64,000 nucleotides of DNA, taken from positions 62,001-126,000 of the forward strand of contig CANEZP010000003.1 in the NCBI GenBank assembly GCA_947444305.1, read 5' to 3'. Below the pieces are notes generated by a model. It was not told where the DNA came from, searched no databases, and was given only the letters and a program-made list of their open reading frames with translations. Made by a program: the position numbers and the translations under genes. Of the stretch, positions 7,915 to 15,255 are shown piece after piece. Positions within the stretch are counted from its first letter, which is position 1; each line of letters starts with the position of its first letter. Source of the stretch: Pseudobdellovibrionaceae bacterium. Lineage in GTDB: Bacteria; Bdellovibrionota; Bdellovibrionia; Bdellovibrionales; UBA1609.

Positions 7915-8970
7915 TTGAAACGTTTTGCGATCACCGCCGTCGTTTACTTAGTAGCGTTCACCACGACGGCCTTCTTAGCGAATGCCTTGTTCCATAACGG
8001 TTTAGGGCGCGGCGACCTCGGGCCGCTTCTCTTTTGGAGCCTACCCGCCATCCTGCTAAGTAGCTTCATCATCGCGCTCATCGCGAAGAACCTCCCGGAT
8101 CTTTCCGAGCCCGTAAGCTTGATCGTGCGCACCTTCGTCGCGTTAGGGTGTGCCGCCATCTCGACGATCATGGTTCGTGTCCTCTTCGGAGTTTGGTTCG
8201 GCATGATGAATCTCTCGCCGATGTTGCCGAACCTCGCCGGCGCGCTCGCGGCCACGATCGTGGCGCCGGGTTTCTTGGCGAACCGCCGAACCGGATGGCG
8301 TCGTCCTTTTTTGTTTTTCGTCATGATCGTTCTAACGTGCGCCGCCGGGATTCCGGGCGCGAGTTCTTTACTAAGGAAGCAATTTTTGCGGGGCGGGCAA
8401 ATCGCGACGGCCTCCATCTTGTTAAAGGATTCGCAAGGACCGCTGAACACCGAGGAAATTATCCGAATCTACTGTCCTAATTACGTCTTTGATCAAGCCG
8501 ACTGGGATGAAGTTCAACCGCACGGTCCTTGGAAAGATTTGATCGAACTTCCTTGCATGACCCCGAGCTTGAAAATCTTGGTCGCCTTTCACCAAAGCAT
8601 CAACAAGGCGCCCGTCTCCCCGTGGCTGAGTGTTTCGCACCGGCTCGCGCACTACGAAGACGTTCATTCATCGGTCCTGTTCGCCTTTCCGCCCGAAATG
8701 CATTTACCGACCGGCGGCCTAGAATTCGATCTGCCGGAAGAAGGTTCGGTGATTTATTACTTGTCGGCCACCGGCTGGCAAAAATTCCCGAAAGACGCGA
8801 AGGTTTCAAACCGCAAAATCAAGATGACCAACGACTACCAAGAATCCGGCGAGGAAGAACTCACCCCCATCCTCTGCATCTCGGTCGAAGACATCGACGG
8901 CCAATTCGACGGCCCCGAATGCGCCAACGTGCTCCCGGATGGCGTGAGGCTCACCGTCGAAGCTCCGTAA
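7915..8970 (+). CDS. Membrane protein of unknown function
   Basis: A 351-residue protein read from a TTG at 7915 (KRFAITAVVYLV follows); no ATG is available before the first membrane helix. About four or five hydrophobic segments occupy residues 1-155, followed by a soluble domain of about 190 residues with four Cys, probably extracytoplasmic. The C-terminal half has no motif I recognise. It follows the esterase gene by 12 bases, so the two are probably one transcript. A 7-bp hairpin covers its stop codon. Confidence 0.65.
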   Translation: MKRFAITAVVYLVAFTTTAFLANALFHNGLGRGDLGPLLFWSLPAILLSSFIIALIAKNLPDLSEPVSLIVRTFVALGCAAISTIMVRVLFGVWFGMMNLSPMLPNLAGALAATIVAPGFLANRRTGWRRPFLFFVMIVLTCAAGIPGASSLLRKQFLRGGQIATASILLKDSQGPLNTEEIIRIYCPNYVFDQADWDEVQPHGPWKDLIELPCMTPSLKILVAFHQSINKAPVSPWLSVSHRLAHYEDVHSSVLFAFPPEMHLPTGGLEFDLPEEGSVIYYLSATGWQKFPKDAKVSNRKIKMTNDYQESGEEELTPILCISVEDIDGQFDGPECANVLPDGVRLTVEAP

Positions 8971-8979
8971 ACTACGGAG
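8963..8979 (+). terminator. Hairpin across the stop codon
   Basis: CTCCGTA, a three-base loop AAC, and TACGGAG form a perfect 7-bp stem that includes the TAA of the membrane-protein gene. There is no T-run after it, so it is a weak or factor-dependent terminator or an mRNA 3'-end stabiliser. Confidence 0.4.
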
Positions 8980-8994
8980 TTAGCTCATTCCGCA

Positions 8995-9024
8995 TTGGCT
9001 TCGCTGAAATTCCGCTGCTAGGCT
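8995..9024 (+). promoter_or_regulatory. Candidate promoter for a leaderless mRNA
   Basis: TTGGCT (8995-9000), an 18-base spacer and TAGGCT (9019-9024) lie just before TTGAGG and the ATG at 9031. The six-base gap between -10 and ATG is the same as at 7033. The overlapping GAGG touches the ATG and is too close to serve as a normal Shine-Dalgarno. Confidence 0.45.
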
Positions 9025-9030
9025 TTGAGG

Positions 9031-9699
9031 ATGAAACTCTTCCTTTTGTCTTTTTTCGCCGGTTTTCTAGGTCTCGCAACTTCCAACGCAAAACCGATCG
9101 ACGTGATCGACACGGCCGGGTCGGCGTGCGCCGATTACATCCGCGACACGTGGAGCATCGCGGGCGATCGACTCGTGATCGACGAGAACCGGATCTACAC
9201 CTGTACCGACGCGTGCACCGATCCGCGGCTGCGCGGGATCGACGTGACCGAAGGACTCACCGCTAAACTGAAACTTAAGAAAAATCAATTCGCGCAGAAT
9301 ATCAAAGCCAAGTGCAAAGCCGCCCCGCAATCCGGCAAGACTTGGCCCAGTCGTTGCCAAGCCAGTGATCTCGCGATTTTCAAAGTGATGATTCCGTTTA
9401 CAGGCGAGCCGGCCGGCATTTGTTTCTGCGACAACATCTCAGGCTCGCCCGAGATGGCGTTATGCCGGCAGGTGGACAATCAGTTGCGCATGGTGGCCGT
9501 ATTTGCCGACGAACCTTTGAAACGGACGTTGGATTCGGCTTGCCGGGTGACTTCGATGGAAGGCGCGGGCGTGGCGTGCACGTGCGCACAACAAAATCCC
9601 TCAAACCGCCGCGACTACGTAAGATGTTTGAGGGATAAAGCCCTCCCGCCCGACTCGCCCAAAAAATCCGACGGAGATAACGCCGCCGCCATCAGGTGA
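9031..9699 (+). CDS. Secreted cysteine-rich protein, unknown
   Basis: About 222 residues from ATG 9031 (a TTG six bases upstream is also in frame). The signal peptide MKLFLLSFFAGFLGLATSNA is followed by a mature part rich in Cys, including CTDACTD, FCFCDN-like CFCDN and ACTCAQQ segments; twelve or more Cys suggest several disulfides and export to the periplasm or outside. No family recognised. The gene stands between convergent and tandem genes for other small exported proteins. Confidence 0.7.
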   Translation: MKLFLLSFFAGFLGLATSNAKPIDVIDTAGSACADYIRDTWSIAGDRLVIDENRIYTCTDACTDPRLRGIDVTEGLTAKLKLKKNQFAQNIKAKCKAAPQSGKTWPSRCQASDLAIFKVMIPFTGEPAGICFCDNISGSPEMALCRQVDNQLRMVAVFADEPLKRTLDSACRVTSMEGAGVACTCAQQNPSNRRDYVRCLRDKALPPDSPKKSDGDNAAAIR

Positions 9700-9723
9700 T
9701 CCCGGCGGGCGACCGCAGTTTCG

Positions 9724-10101
9724 TCATAGGCACTTGAAGAAATCTTGGGTTTTATTCCGGCGACCGACGAGCTGTATATGCCCGGGCGCGACGACCTTGA
9801 ACGTTACGTGGGTTGGATCGGCCGATAAGCCGAACGAGTGCCGCTCACCAAAATCAACGACGACCATTTCGCCGGTGATTTTATCGCCGGTAAATTTATA
9901 AGCGACTTTCTTAAATACGTGCGATGAGGCATCTCCATCGGCGTCCGCAATTTTCTTCGCGGCGTTGGCCTCAAAGCTAATCGCATCGATCGAACAATTA
10001 TCTTTGGAGCCGCGACCCCACCGTCCGAGGAGAGGGTTCGTTTCGCACCAGGCGAGGCCGGGTGCAAGTATCATCACGAAAGATATAACTCGATTTTTCA
10101 T
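9724..10101 (-). CDS. Small secreted protein, unknown
   Basis: 125 residues from the ATG at 10101 (MKNRVISFVMILAPGLAWC). The signal peptide ends near AWC-ET, and the mature protein (about 105 residues) has beta-strand-like alternation and a Cys pair (near residues 35 and 124). NPLLGRWGRGSKDNC at the mature start resembles small lipocalin-like or DUF-type domains that begin with a 'GxW' strand, but I cannot assign one. It faces the Cys-rich secreted gene (24-base gap). Confidence 0.6.
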   Translation of the reverse strand: MKNRVISFVMILAPGLAWCETNPLLGRWGRGSKDNCSIDAISFEANAAKKIADADGDASSHVFKKVAYKFTGDKITGEMVVVDFGERHSFGLSADPTHVTFKVVAPGHIQLVGRRNKTQDFFKCL

Positions 10102-10197
10102 ACTCATTAGAGTCCAACACATAAAATATAATATTCAACTCTCTTTCTTCGACCGATCTTGGTTGCTCGACCGCCGAATAGGCGGGAGACTTTTTTG

Positions 10198-10770
10198 ATG
10201 AAAGACAAAACAATTTGGCTCGCGCCTTTGACCATCATCTTTTGCGCTTCCTTTAGTGCGAGCGCCAAAGGGGTGGACGTAGTTGCCGTCTCGTTGAGCT
10301 CTCCAAAGGGAACGTTAAGTGTTCCGATTACGAAAGCGTCCGGTCTGGAAGATCCGGATCAAAACATTTATTTCGATGGGGTACGCGCGTGCGCGCCCGG
10401 CAATCCTTCAGGGATGGCGGGCCTTAAGATTTCCCATATAGGAAAATGTTTATTTTTTCACACGCAGTTCGCGGCCGACCGTTGGAGCGCGGTACCGGTC
10501 GAAAGATTGTCCCTCGTCGACGCCGCGGTGATGAAGGAGGATCTAAGAAAGATCTACGAGGGCTCCAACATCGAAGTGCAACAAGACGAAACCGAAAAAT
10601 ATCCCTGGGGCTCGGTATTCAAATGGAGCACGAAAACTTCAGGCTCCGCGCACTACCTTTATATAAGTAACCCGAAGAAAAACCTTACGGTTCGCATCGG
10701 CCCGATCGCGGGCTCGGTGCTCCACAATTACCGGCTTGATTTTAAGAATACGAAATGGAAGGTCGATTAA
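10198..10770 (+). CDS. Secreted protein, unknown
   Basis: 190 residues from ATG 10198 (MKDKTIWLAPLTIIFCASF), chosen over upstream in-frame starts because GGGAGA lies at the right distance and a clean signal peptide ending SASA follows. The mature part has two Cys (around residues 66 and 82) and a mixed beta pattern. No family recognised. The next gene begins 13 bases after its stop and is probably co-transcribed. Confidence 0.6.
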   Translation: MKDKTIWLAPLTIIFCASFSASAKGVDVVAVSLSSPKGTLSVPITKASGLEDPDQNIYFDGVRACAPGNPSGMAGLKISHIGKCLFFHTQFAADRWSAVPVERLSLVDAAVMKEDLRKIYEGSNIEVQQDETEKYPWGSVFKWSTKTSGSAHYLYISNPKKNLTVRIGPIAGSVLHNYRLDFKNTKWKVD

Positions 10771-10783
10771 GTTCGGGGCTGAT

Positions 10784-11278
10784 ATGATCAAATCGTTTCT
10801 TCACGCGACTTCCATTCTTATCGGCTTCTTGATATTTGCCGTCGGGATGTTTGTTTTTTTAGCGCTGTCGCCTCTCTTCTTCTTTGCGAAGGTTACTTTC
10901 GCTATCCTTGCTTTACTCTTTCTTCTGGTCGGAATTATTTATCTCACTATTCAGTTCCGTAAATGGCGGCGTTTTTCGCAGCTGCCCTCTGAACCTGCGT
11001 TCGCGGTCTTTCAATCCGAAATCGTAGATATCGGTGAACCTCTGCAAGTGAACACCGCGTTGGTAAAGCGAACCGAGAAAGCGCTAAACGCCGAGCAGAT
11101 AAAGGCCGATTACGATTTTATTATTCACCTCGGGGTCCTGAATTTGCCCTATCGAATATTCAAGACTCCGCAAGTTACGGCCATTCGGCTTATTTGCGAA
11201 GGCGACATACCGCGGATGGTACAATTCGGACAGGATAAATTTGCGCTGATTTCCCATGTCGAGAAGCGGGTGCCGTAG
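10784..11278 (+). CDS. Small membrane protein with two N-terminal helices, unknown
   Basis: 164 residues from ATG 10784. Two strongly hydrophobic segments (about residues 8-30 and 36-58) form a hairpin, followed by KWRR and a soluble domain of about 100 residues. The positive residues after the second helix suggest that both termini face the cytoplasm. No recognised domain. The preceding secreted-protein gene ends 13 bases upstream. Confidence 0.6.
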   Translation: MIKSFLHATSILIGFLIFAVGMFVFLALSPLFFFAKVTFAILALLFLLVGIIYLTIQFRKWRRFSQLPSEPAFAVFQSEIVDIGEPLQVNTALVKRTEKALNAEQIKADYDFIIHLGVLNLPYRIFKTPQVTAIRLICEGDIPRMVQFGQDKFALISHVEKRVP

Positions 11279-11582
11279 CTTAGTTTTGGTTCTTGCTGGA
11301 GTTTCTGGCTGGACCTGCGGTCTGCGCTCGAAAATAGAAAATCGAAAATAGAGGGAATTTTGCTTTGCAAAATTCGGCGGAGAGGGTTGCGTGCTTGATA
11401 AGCCTGTGAGCGACGTCACGCTCTTGCGTGCCGCTTTTCAATAAAACGCGCCGCCGGCGCCTTTTATTGCAAAGTGAATCGCTCCCTTCGAATCTCACCC
11501 TTTTCCGCCAGCGTAGCTCAATTTTCAAAAGTATGTTTGCGCAAAACAAAGCGATCAAGGCTTTGATCGCGCAATATTAGAT
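11279..11582. other. Non-coding stretch with tRNA-Ser-like fragments
   Basis: No convincing gene. GGCGGAGAGGGT at 11376-11387 is a direct repeat of the tRNA-Ser 3' end (11584-11595), and 11487-11510 is a near-complete inverted copy of its T-arm and acceptor end (TTCGAATCTCACCC then TTTTCCGCCA). Between them is a strong hairpin at 11439-11469. These look like decayed tRNA pieces. Confidence 0.5.
11439..11469. terminator. Bidirectional terminator-like hairpin
   Basis: CAATAAAACGCGCC, loop GCC, and GGCGCCTTTTATTG form a 14-bp stem with one mismatch. A-rich on the left and T-rich on the right arm, it could end transcripts from either side, chiefly the membrane-protein gene ending at 11278. Confidence 0.5.
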
Positions 11583-11672
11583 TGGCGGAGAGGGTGAGAT
11601 TCGAACTCACGGAGGTCTTTCGACCTCGGTAGTTTTCAAGACTACTGCCTTAAACCACTCGGCCACCTCTCC
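11583..11672 (-). tRNA. tRNA-Ser (anticodon UGA)
   Basis: A 90-base tRNA on the minus strand. The acceptor stem is GGAGAGG paired with CCTCTCC, followed by discriminator G and an encoded CCA. The D-arm reads GCCGAGTGGTTTAAGGC. The anticodon loop CTTGAAA gives TGA. A long variable arm (GAGGTCGAAAGACCTC) is typical of tRNA-Ser, and the T-arm is GTGAG-TTCGAAT-CTCAC. The UGA anticodon reads UCA and other UCN codons. serS lies 1.9 kb further along on the same strand. Confidence 0.97.
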
Positions 11673-11726
11673 GCGAGATGAGTGATCTATTCTTTATAAG
11701 CGTTTTGAATCATGGCTGTCGAGCGA

Positions 11727-12581
11727 TCAATTCGACAAATTCCAGCCGTTGCCCATTCCTTCGCTTACGGCGGTGCTCTCGGCGTTTTCGGAAGTATAGC
11801 GAAGGAGAACCGTGCGCGCTTGGGGATGCAGCGACCGGGTTAAGCGTTCCGCTAAGGCCAATAGCTCGGGCATCTGGGGGAATGGCTTGGGACCGATAAA
11901 ATAGCGCAGCTTCGCGCCCAAAGTATCGATCACCGGGGCGGTCGCGGTGCCTTGAATGGAAAGTCCCATGCTGTGCGAAGCCGGTTCGCCGACGAGCCAT
12001 TGGCCCTCGGCGTAGTAAGTTTGCGTGGTCGCCACGACCAGCGTAACCCCGTCGGGCGTGACGTCAATATCGACCCGGCGTCCCGCGGTCCCGTTGGCGA
12101 TTTCCAGCTCGGGCAAACGTAAAATCGGCGAGCGGTCGGTGGGTTGCGAATTCATGTCGAGACTGAGGCGGATATTGCGTTCGCCGTTTTTGATAAAAGA
12201 GGAAATGCTGATCGCCGCGGGCATCTCGTGCGCGATATTCATGACCGCCTCGATGATTCGAGCGAGGTCCTTATTTTGTCGCAAATCCTGATCGAATTTT
12301 AAATGACGGATCACCGCCGCGGCTAACGACGGATAATTTGAACCACGGAGATTAATTAACTTCGTACCGTCGGCGGGATCGGGAATATAATTTCCAAGCG
12401 CAATGCCGTCGGTCGAATAGATCATAAGACGAGAACCTTGAGCGCGCACAAAACTCTTTAAGAAAGCTTTTGAAAGGGTCAATTCGCAAGCTTGTGCATC
12501 GATACGAATGCCGCGAGCCTGCGCCGAAGGCGCAACGGATCCCAGCACCAATAAGGCTGAAATTAAGCGTAAGAATGACAT
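11727..12581 (-). CDS. Secreted protein, unknown
   Basis: 284 residues from ATG 12581 (MSFLRLISALLVLGSVAPSAQA), with GGAGG at ideal spacing, which rules out the upstream in-frame ATG at 12605. After a cleavable signal peptide the mature part has long alternating hydrophobic strands, suggesting a periplasmic beta-rich fold. One Cys is visible near the mature N-terminus. I recognise no family. It lies alone between the tRNA-Ser gene and the protein encoded at 12686..13576. Confidence 0.65.
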   Translation of the reverse strand: MSFLRLISALLVLGSVAPSAQARGIRIDAQACELTLSKAFLKSFVRAQGSRLMIYSTDGIALGNYIPDPADGTKLINLRGSNYPSLAAAVIRHLKFDQDLRQNKDLARIIEAVMNIAHEMPAAISISSFIKNGERNIRLSLDMNSQPTDRSPILRLPELEIANGTAGRRVDIDVTPDGVTLVVATTQTYYAEGQWLVGEPASHSMGLSIQGTATAPVIDTLGAKLRYFIGPKPFPQMPELLALAERLTRSLHPQARTVLLRYTSENAESTAVSEGMGNGWNLSN

Positions 12582-12685
12582 TTTTTGTCCTCCTATCGCC
12601 GGCATATCCCGGGCTAGCGCTCTTAATTTTGATATAAAGCGTTTATACTATTATTTTGCAGAATTTGGACCAGTAAATAAAAGCG

Positions 12686-13576
12686 CTACAATGTGTCGAA
12701 GATGAGGCGCAGAAGTTGCGATGGCTGCATGGATTCGTCGGCATCCGTGATCGCGAAACAAGTCATTTCGTTCTCGGTCGATTTGTCGAGGGCGAGACCC
12801 TCAATTTTTAGTTTAGCGACGCGGCCAAGTTCGCGCGCGGAGCGCCCATCCCAAACGCCGATCACCGAACCGATGACGGCCCCGTCATCGTAGGTTGATT
12901 GAGTCGCTTCGGCCGCGGCCGAGAAGAATAGCTTTCCTTCGTGCGTGAAACCGTCGGTAAACGTAATCGGTGCGCCCGCCCACTCCCCGAGCGGGACCGG
13001 CTGCACACGAAAAGCCGAAGGCGATATCGTTCCGTCACGAAAGCCCGCGATAAAATCATTCAAATTAACGGTAACGAGCGCGTTCATGCGAGCCGCGCCG
13101 TTGCCGCGCTGAAACAGAACAAGGTTATCTTTCATCAGCGTCGCGCCTTCGATGTTCAACTCAGGAATCAGCGCGCGCAAAACTTCGTACAAGGGTGAAA
13201 AATCCCGTTCGTGCACTTGGAATTTTTCGCCGTGACGAATGATCGCGCCCTTCACGCGATTTTCTTTCGAACCGGAAGGCATCGCGAGCCATACGGCTTC
13301 GCGGCCTCTTCGCGTGATTTCGAAAAAAGCTTCGGTGTCGGGTTTTAACTTTTTGCGCTCTTTGTAGTCCACCGGCAGATCGCCGGGAAAGATCCGGTGT
13401 CCGCGCGCAACGCTTTCGCTTAAAGGTATGTGGATGAGATGGTGGAGATCGTCGCCGACGGCCCACAGTCCGTCGGCATTTTTGATAAGACCCGAACCCG
13501 CGACCAAAGCCCTCGGCTTCGCGACCGCATCCTCCATCGGTACCCAAAAGATATCGCGGAGTTTACTGACTCTCAC
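12686..13576 (-). CDS. Cytoplasmic beta-propeller-like protein, unknown
   Basis: 296 residues starting at a GTG (13576) that overlaps the serS stop as GTGA, so it is translationally coupled to serS. It has no signal peptide. Repeated segments with a hydrophobic strand ending in [19 protein letters not shown] and similar patterns suggest a beta-propeller of the kind found in DUF6929 or phytase/esterase-like proteins, but that is a pattern judgement. Its link to SerS is positional only. Confidence 0.6.
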   Translation of the reverse strand: MRVSKLRDIFWVPMEDAVAKPRALVAGSGLIKNADGLWAVGDDLHHLIHIPLSESVARGHRIFPGDLPVDYKERKKLKPDTEAFFEITRRGREAVWLAMPSGSKENRVKGAIIRHGEKFQVHERDFSPLYEVLRALIPELNIEGATLMKDNLVLFQRGNGAARMNALVTVNLNDFIAGFRDGTISPSAFRVQPVPLGEWAGAPITFTDGFTHEGKLFFSAAAEATQSTYDDGAVIGSVIGVWDGRSARELGRVAKLKIEGLALDKSTENEMTCFAITDADESMQPSQLLRLIFDTL

Positions 13577-14862
13577 TTGGCCTTAATGGTGGTCCGCCCA
13601 CCCATGTACGGAACGAGGACTTTCGGAATTTCGATAGAGCCGTCTTCTTGCTGATAATTTTCGAGAATGGAGATGAGCGTGCGGCCGATGGCGAGCCCCG
13701 ATCCGTTGAGCGTGTGCACGAATTGAGTCTTCGCCTTAGCTTCGTTGCCTTTAAAGCGGATGTTCGCGCGGCGTGCTTGAAAGTCTTCAAAGTTCGAGCA
13801 CGAGCTAATCTCGCGAAAGGCATTTTGGCCGGGCAACCACACTTCGATGTCATAGCACTTCGCCGCACCGAAACCGATGTCCCGGCTGCACAAGACCATC
13901 ACGCGATAAGGCAGCTCTAAAAGCTGGAGAACTTTTTCGGCGTGACCGGTCAGCGCATCGTGCGCTTCGTAAGATTTGTCGGGATGGCAAAACTGCACCA
14001 ACTCGACTTTATTAAATTGGTGCTGGCGGATTAAGCCGCGCGTGTCTTTGCCGTAGCTGCCGGCCTCCGAACGAAAGCACGGCGAATACGCGACGAACTT
14101 CGCGGGTAGATCGGCTTCTTTCAAGATTTCGCCGGCGTAGTAATTCGTCACGGGAACTTCGGCCGTCGGGATCAAGTGGTAGTCGGTGCCTTCGAGATGG
14201 AACACGTCTTCTTTGAATTTAGGGAACTGTCCCGTGCCGACGAAGCTTTGCGAGTTGGCGATAAACGGCGGGATCATTTCCTCGTAACCGTGCTCGCGTG
14301 AGTGCAGGTCGAGTTTGAATTGGATCAAAGCGCGCTCGAGCTGCGCGGCGCCGCCTTTGAGAAATGCGAAACGCGCACCCGCGACTTTACCGGCACGTTC
14401 GAAATCGATGATGCCGAGCTTTTCGCCGAGCTCCCAATGTTCTTTGGCTTTAAACGAAAAAGTCTTCTTCACGCCCGCGGCGCGCACGACGACATTGTCT
14501 TCGGCGCCTTCACCAAGCGGAACGCTCGGGTGTAGTCTGTTCGGCAAGCGAAGAGCCATTTCGGTTAGTTCGGTCTCGGCCTCTTTTACTTTTTGTTCGA
14601 GCTCTTTTACGCGGCCGGCGATCCCGCCCATTTCTTTGAGCAGCTCCGAAGCATCTTCCTTCGCGCGTTTTTTTTGCGCGATGACTTCTCCGACCTTATT
14701 TTGTTCACTTCGCAGAGTTTCTTGCTCGGTTAAGGTCGCGCGGCGTTTTTGATTGAGCGCGGTGAGCTTATCCACCCACGACGGGTCATCGCCACGAGCT
14801 TTGAGCGAACGGCGATAGTCTTCGGCGGCTTCCGGTTTTTCGAGGGCACGTACGTCGATCAT
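13573..14862 (-). CDS. serS: Seryl-tRNA synthetase
   Basis: A 429-residue class II aminoacyl-tRNA synthetase of normal length; it charges tRNA-Ser and tRNA-Sec with serine in the cytoplasm. Residues 1-110 form the antiparallel coiled-coil arm that binds the long variable arm of tRNA-Ser. Class II motif 2 is visible as [14 protein letters not shown] (about 263-276) and motif 3 as [16 protein letters not shown] (about 388-403). The start ATG at 14862 has a purine-rich sequence (GCGGAGAATAA) before it. A coupled gene of unknown function follows. A tRNA-Ser gene is nearby on the same strand. Confidence 0.97.
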   Translation of the reverse strand: MIDVRALEKPEAAEDYRRSLKARGDDPSWVDKLTALNQKRRATLTEQETLRSEQNKVGEVIAQKKRAKEDASELLKEMGGIAGRVKELEQKVKEAETELTEMALRLPNRLHPSVPLGEGAEDNVVVRAAGVKKTFSFKAKEHWELGEKLGIIDFERAGKVAGARFAFLKGGAAQLERALIQFKLDLHSREHGYEEMIPPFIANSQSFVGTGQFPKFKEDVFHLEGTDYHLIPTAEVPVTNYYAGEILKEADLPAKFVAYSPCFRSEAGSYGKDTRGLIRQHQFNKVELVQFCHPDKSYEAHDALTGHAEKVLQLLELPYRVMVLCSRDIGFGAAKCYDIEVWLPGQNAFREISSCSNFEDFQARRANIRFKGNEAKAKTQFVHTLNGSGLAIGRTLISILENYQQEDGSIEIPKVLVPYMGGRTTIKAK

Positions 14863-14890
14863 TTATTCTCCGCGGGATAAACGCGGGGCT

Positions 14891-15184
14891 CTAGCCCGGC
14901 GCGATCAGAATGTACATGTATAGGAGAAGGCCGATCAAGACGCAAACCAGATTAAAGATCAGCATGTACATCCAGGTCCACGAGCGTGAAAGCTTCACGA
15001 GCGTACCCGCGGTCACGATCAACACGAGCATGAAGGAGATGTTCCCATAATCGATAATTTGATCGCATATCAACGCCAGCGTCAGTCCCAAAAACAGACC
15101 GGTCAGGACTTTGAATGTCAGGAGTGCAAAAGCATTCGATGAAGTTTTAAAGCGTTCTTGCGCGTTGCCGATCATGCTGCCCAT
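14891..15184 (-). CDS. Small three-helix membrane protein, unknown
   Basis: 97 residues with three hydrophobic helices (about 20-42, 48-64, 71-94) and no other feature. Two in-frame ATGs exist, at 15184 and 15175; AGGGGC is better placed for the second. It lies between the TPR protein and serS, 28 bases upstream of serS, and may be part of that transcript. Confidence 0.55.
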   Translation of the reverse strand: MGSMIGNAQERFKTSSNAFALLTFKVLTGLFLGLTLALICDQIIDYGNISFMLVLIVTAGTLVKLSRSWTWMYMLIFNLVCVLIGLLLYMYILIAPG

Positions 15185-15255
15185 GCCCCTAGTTTAAGGG
15201 CTTTAACCGCACTGTAAAGTGTAAATTGCGCTGGTCCTGCCCGGAACGTAAACCG

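Noticed and set aside
8529-9266. A 245-residue plus-strand frame
   Set aside because: It overlaps two better-supported genes in other frames and is Arg/His/Pro-rich without any motif.
11280-11558. A 92-residue minus-strand frame
   Set aside because: It runs through the hairpin and tRNA-like fragments, lacks a ribosome site and has no domain-like pattern.
11370-11606. A phage attachment site at tRNA-Ser
   Set aside because: No integrase, no prophage genes, and flanking genes are ordinary; the fragments are more simply tRNA debris.
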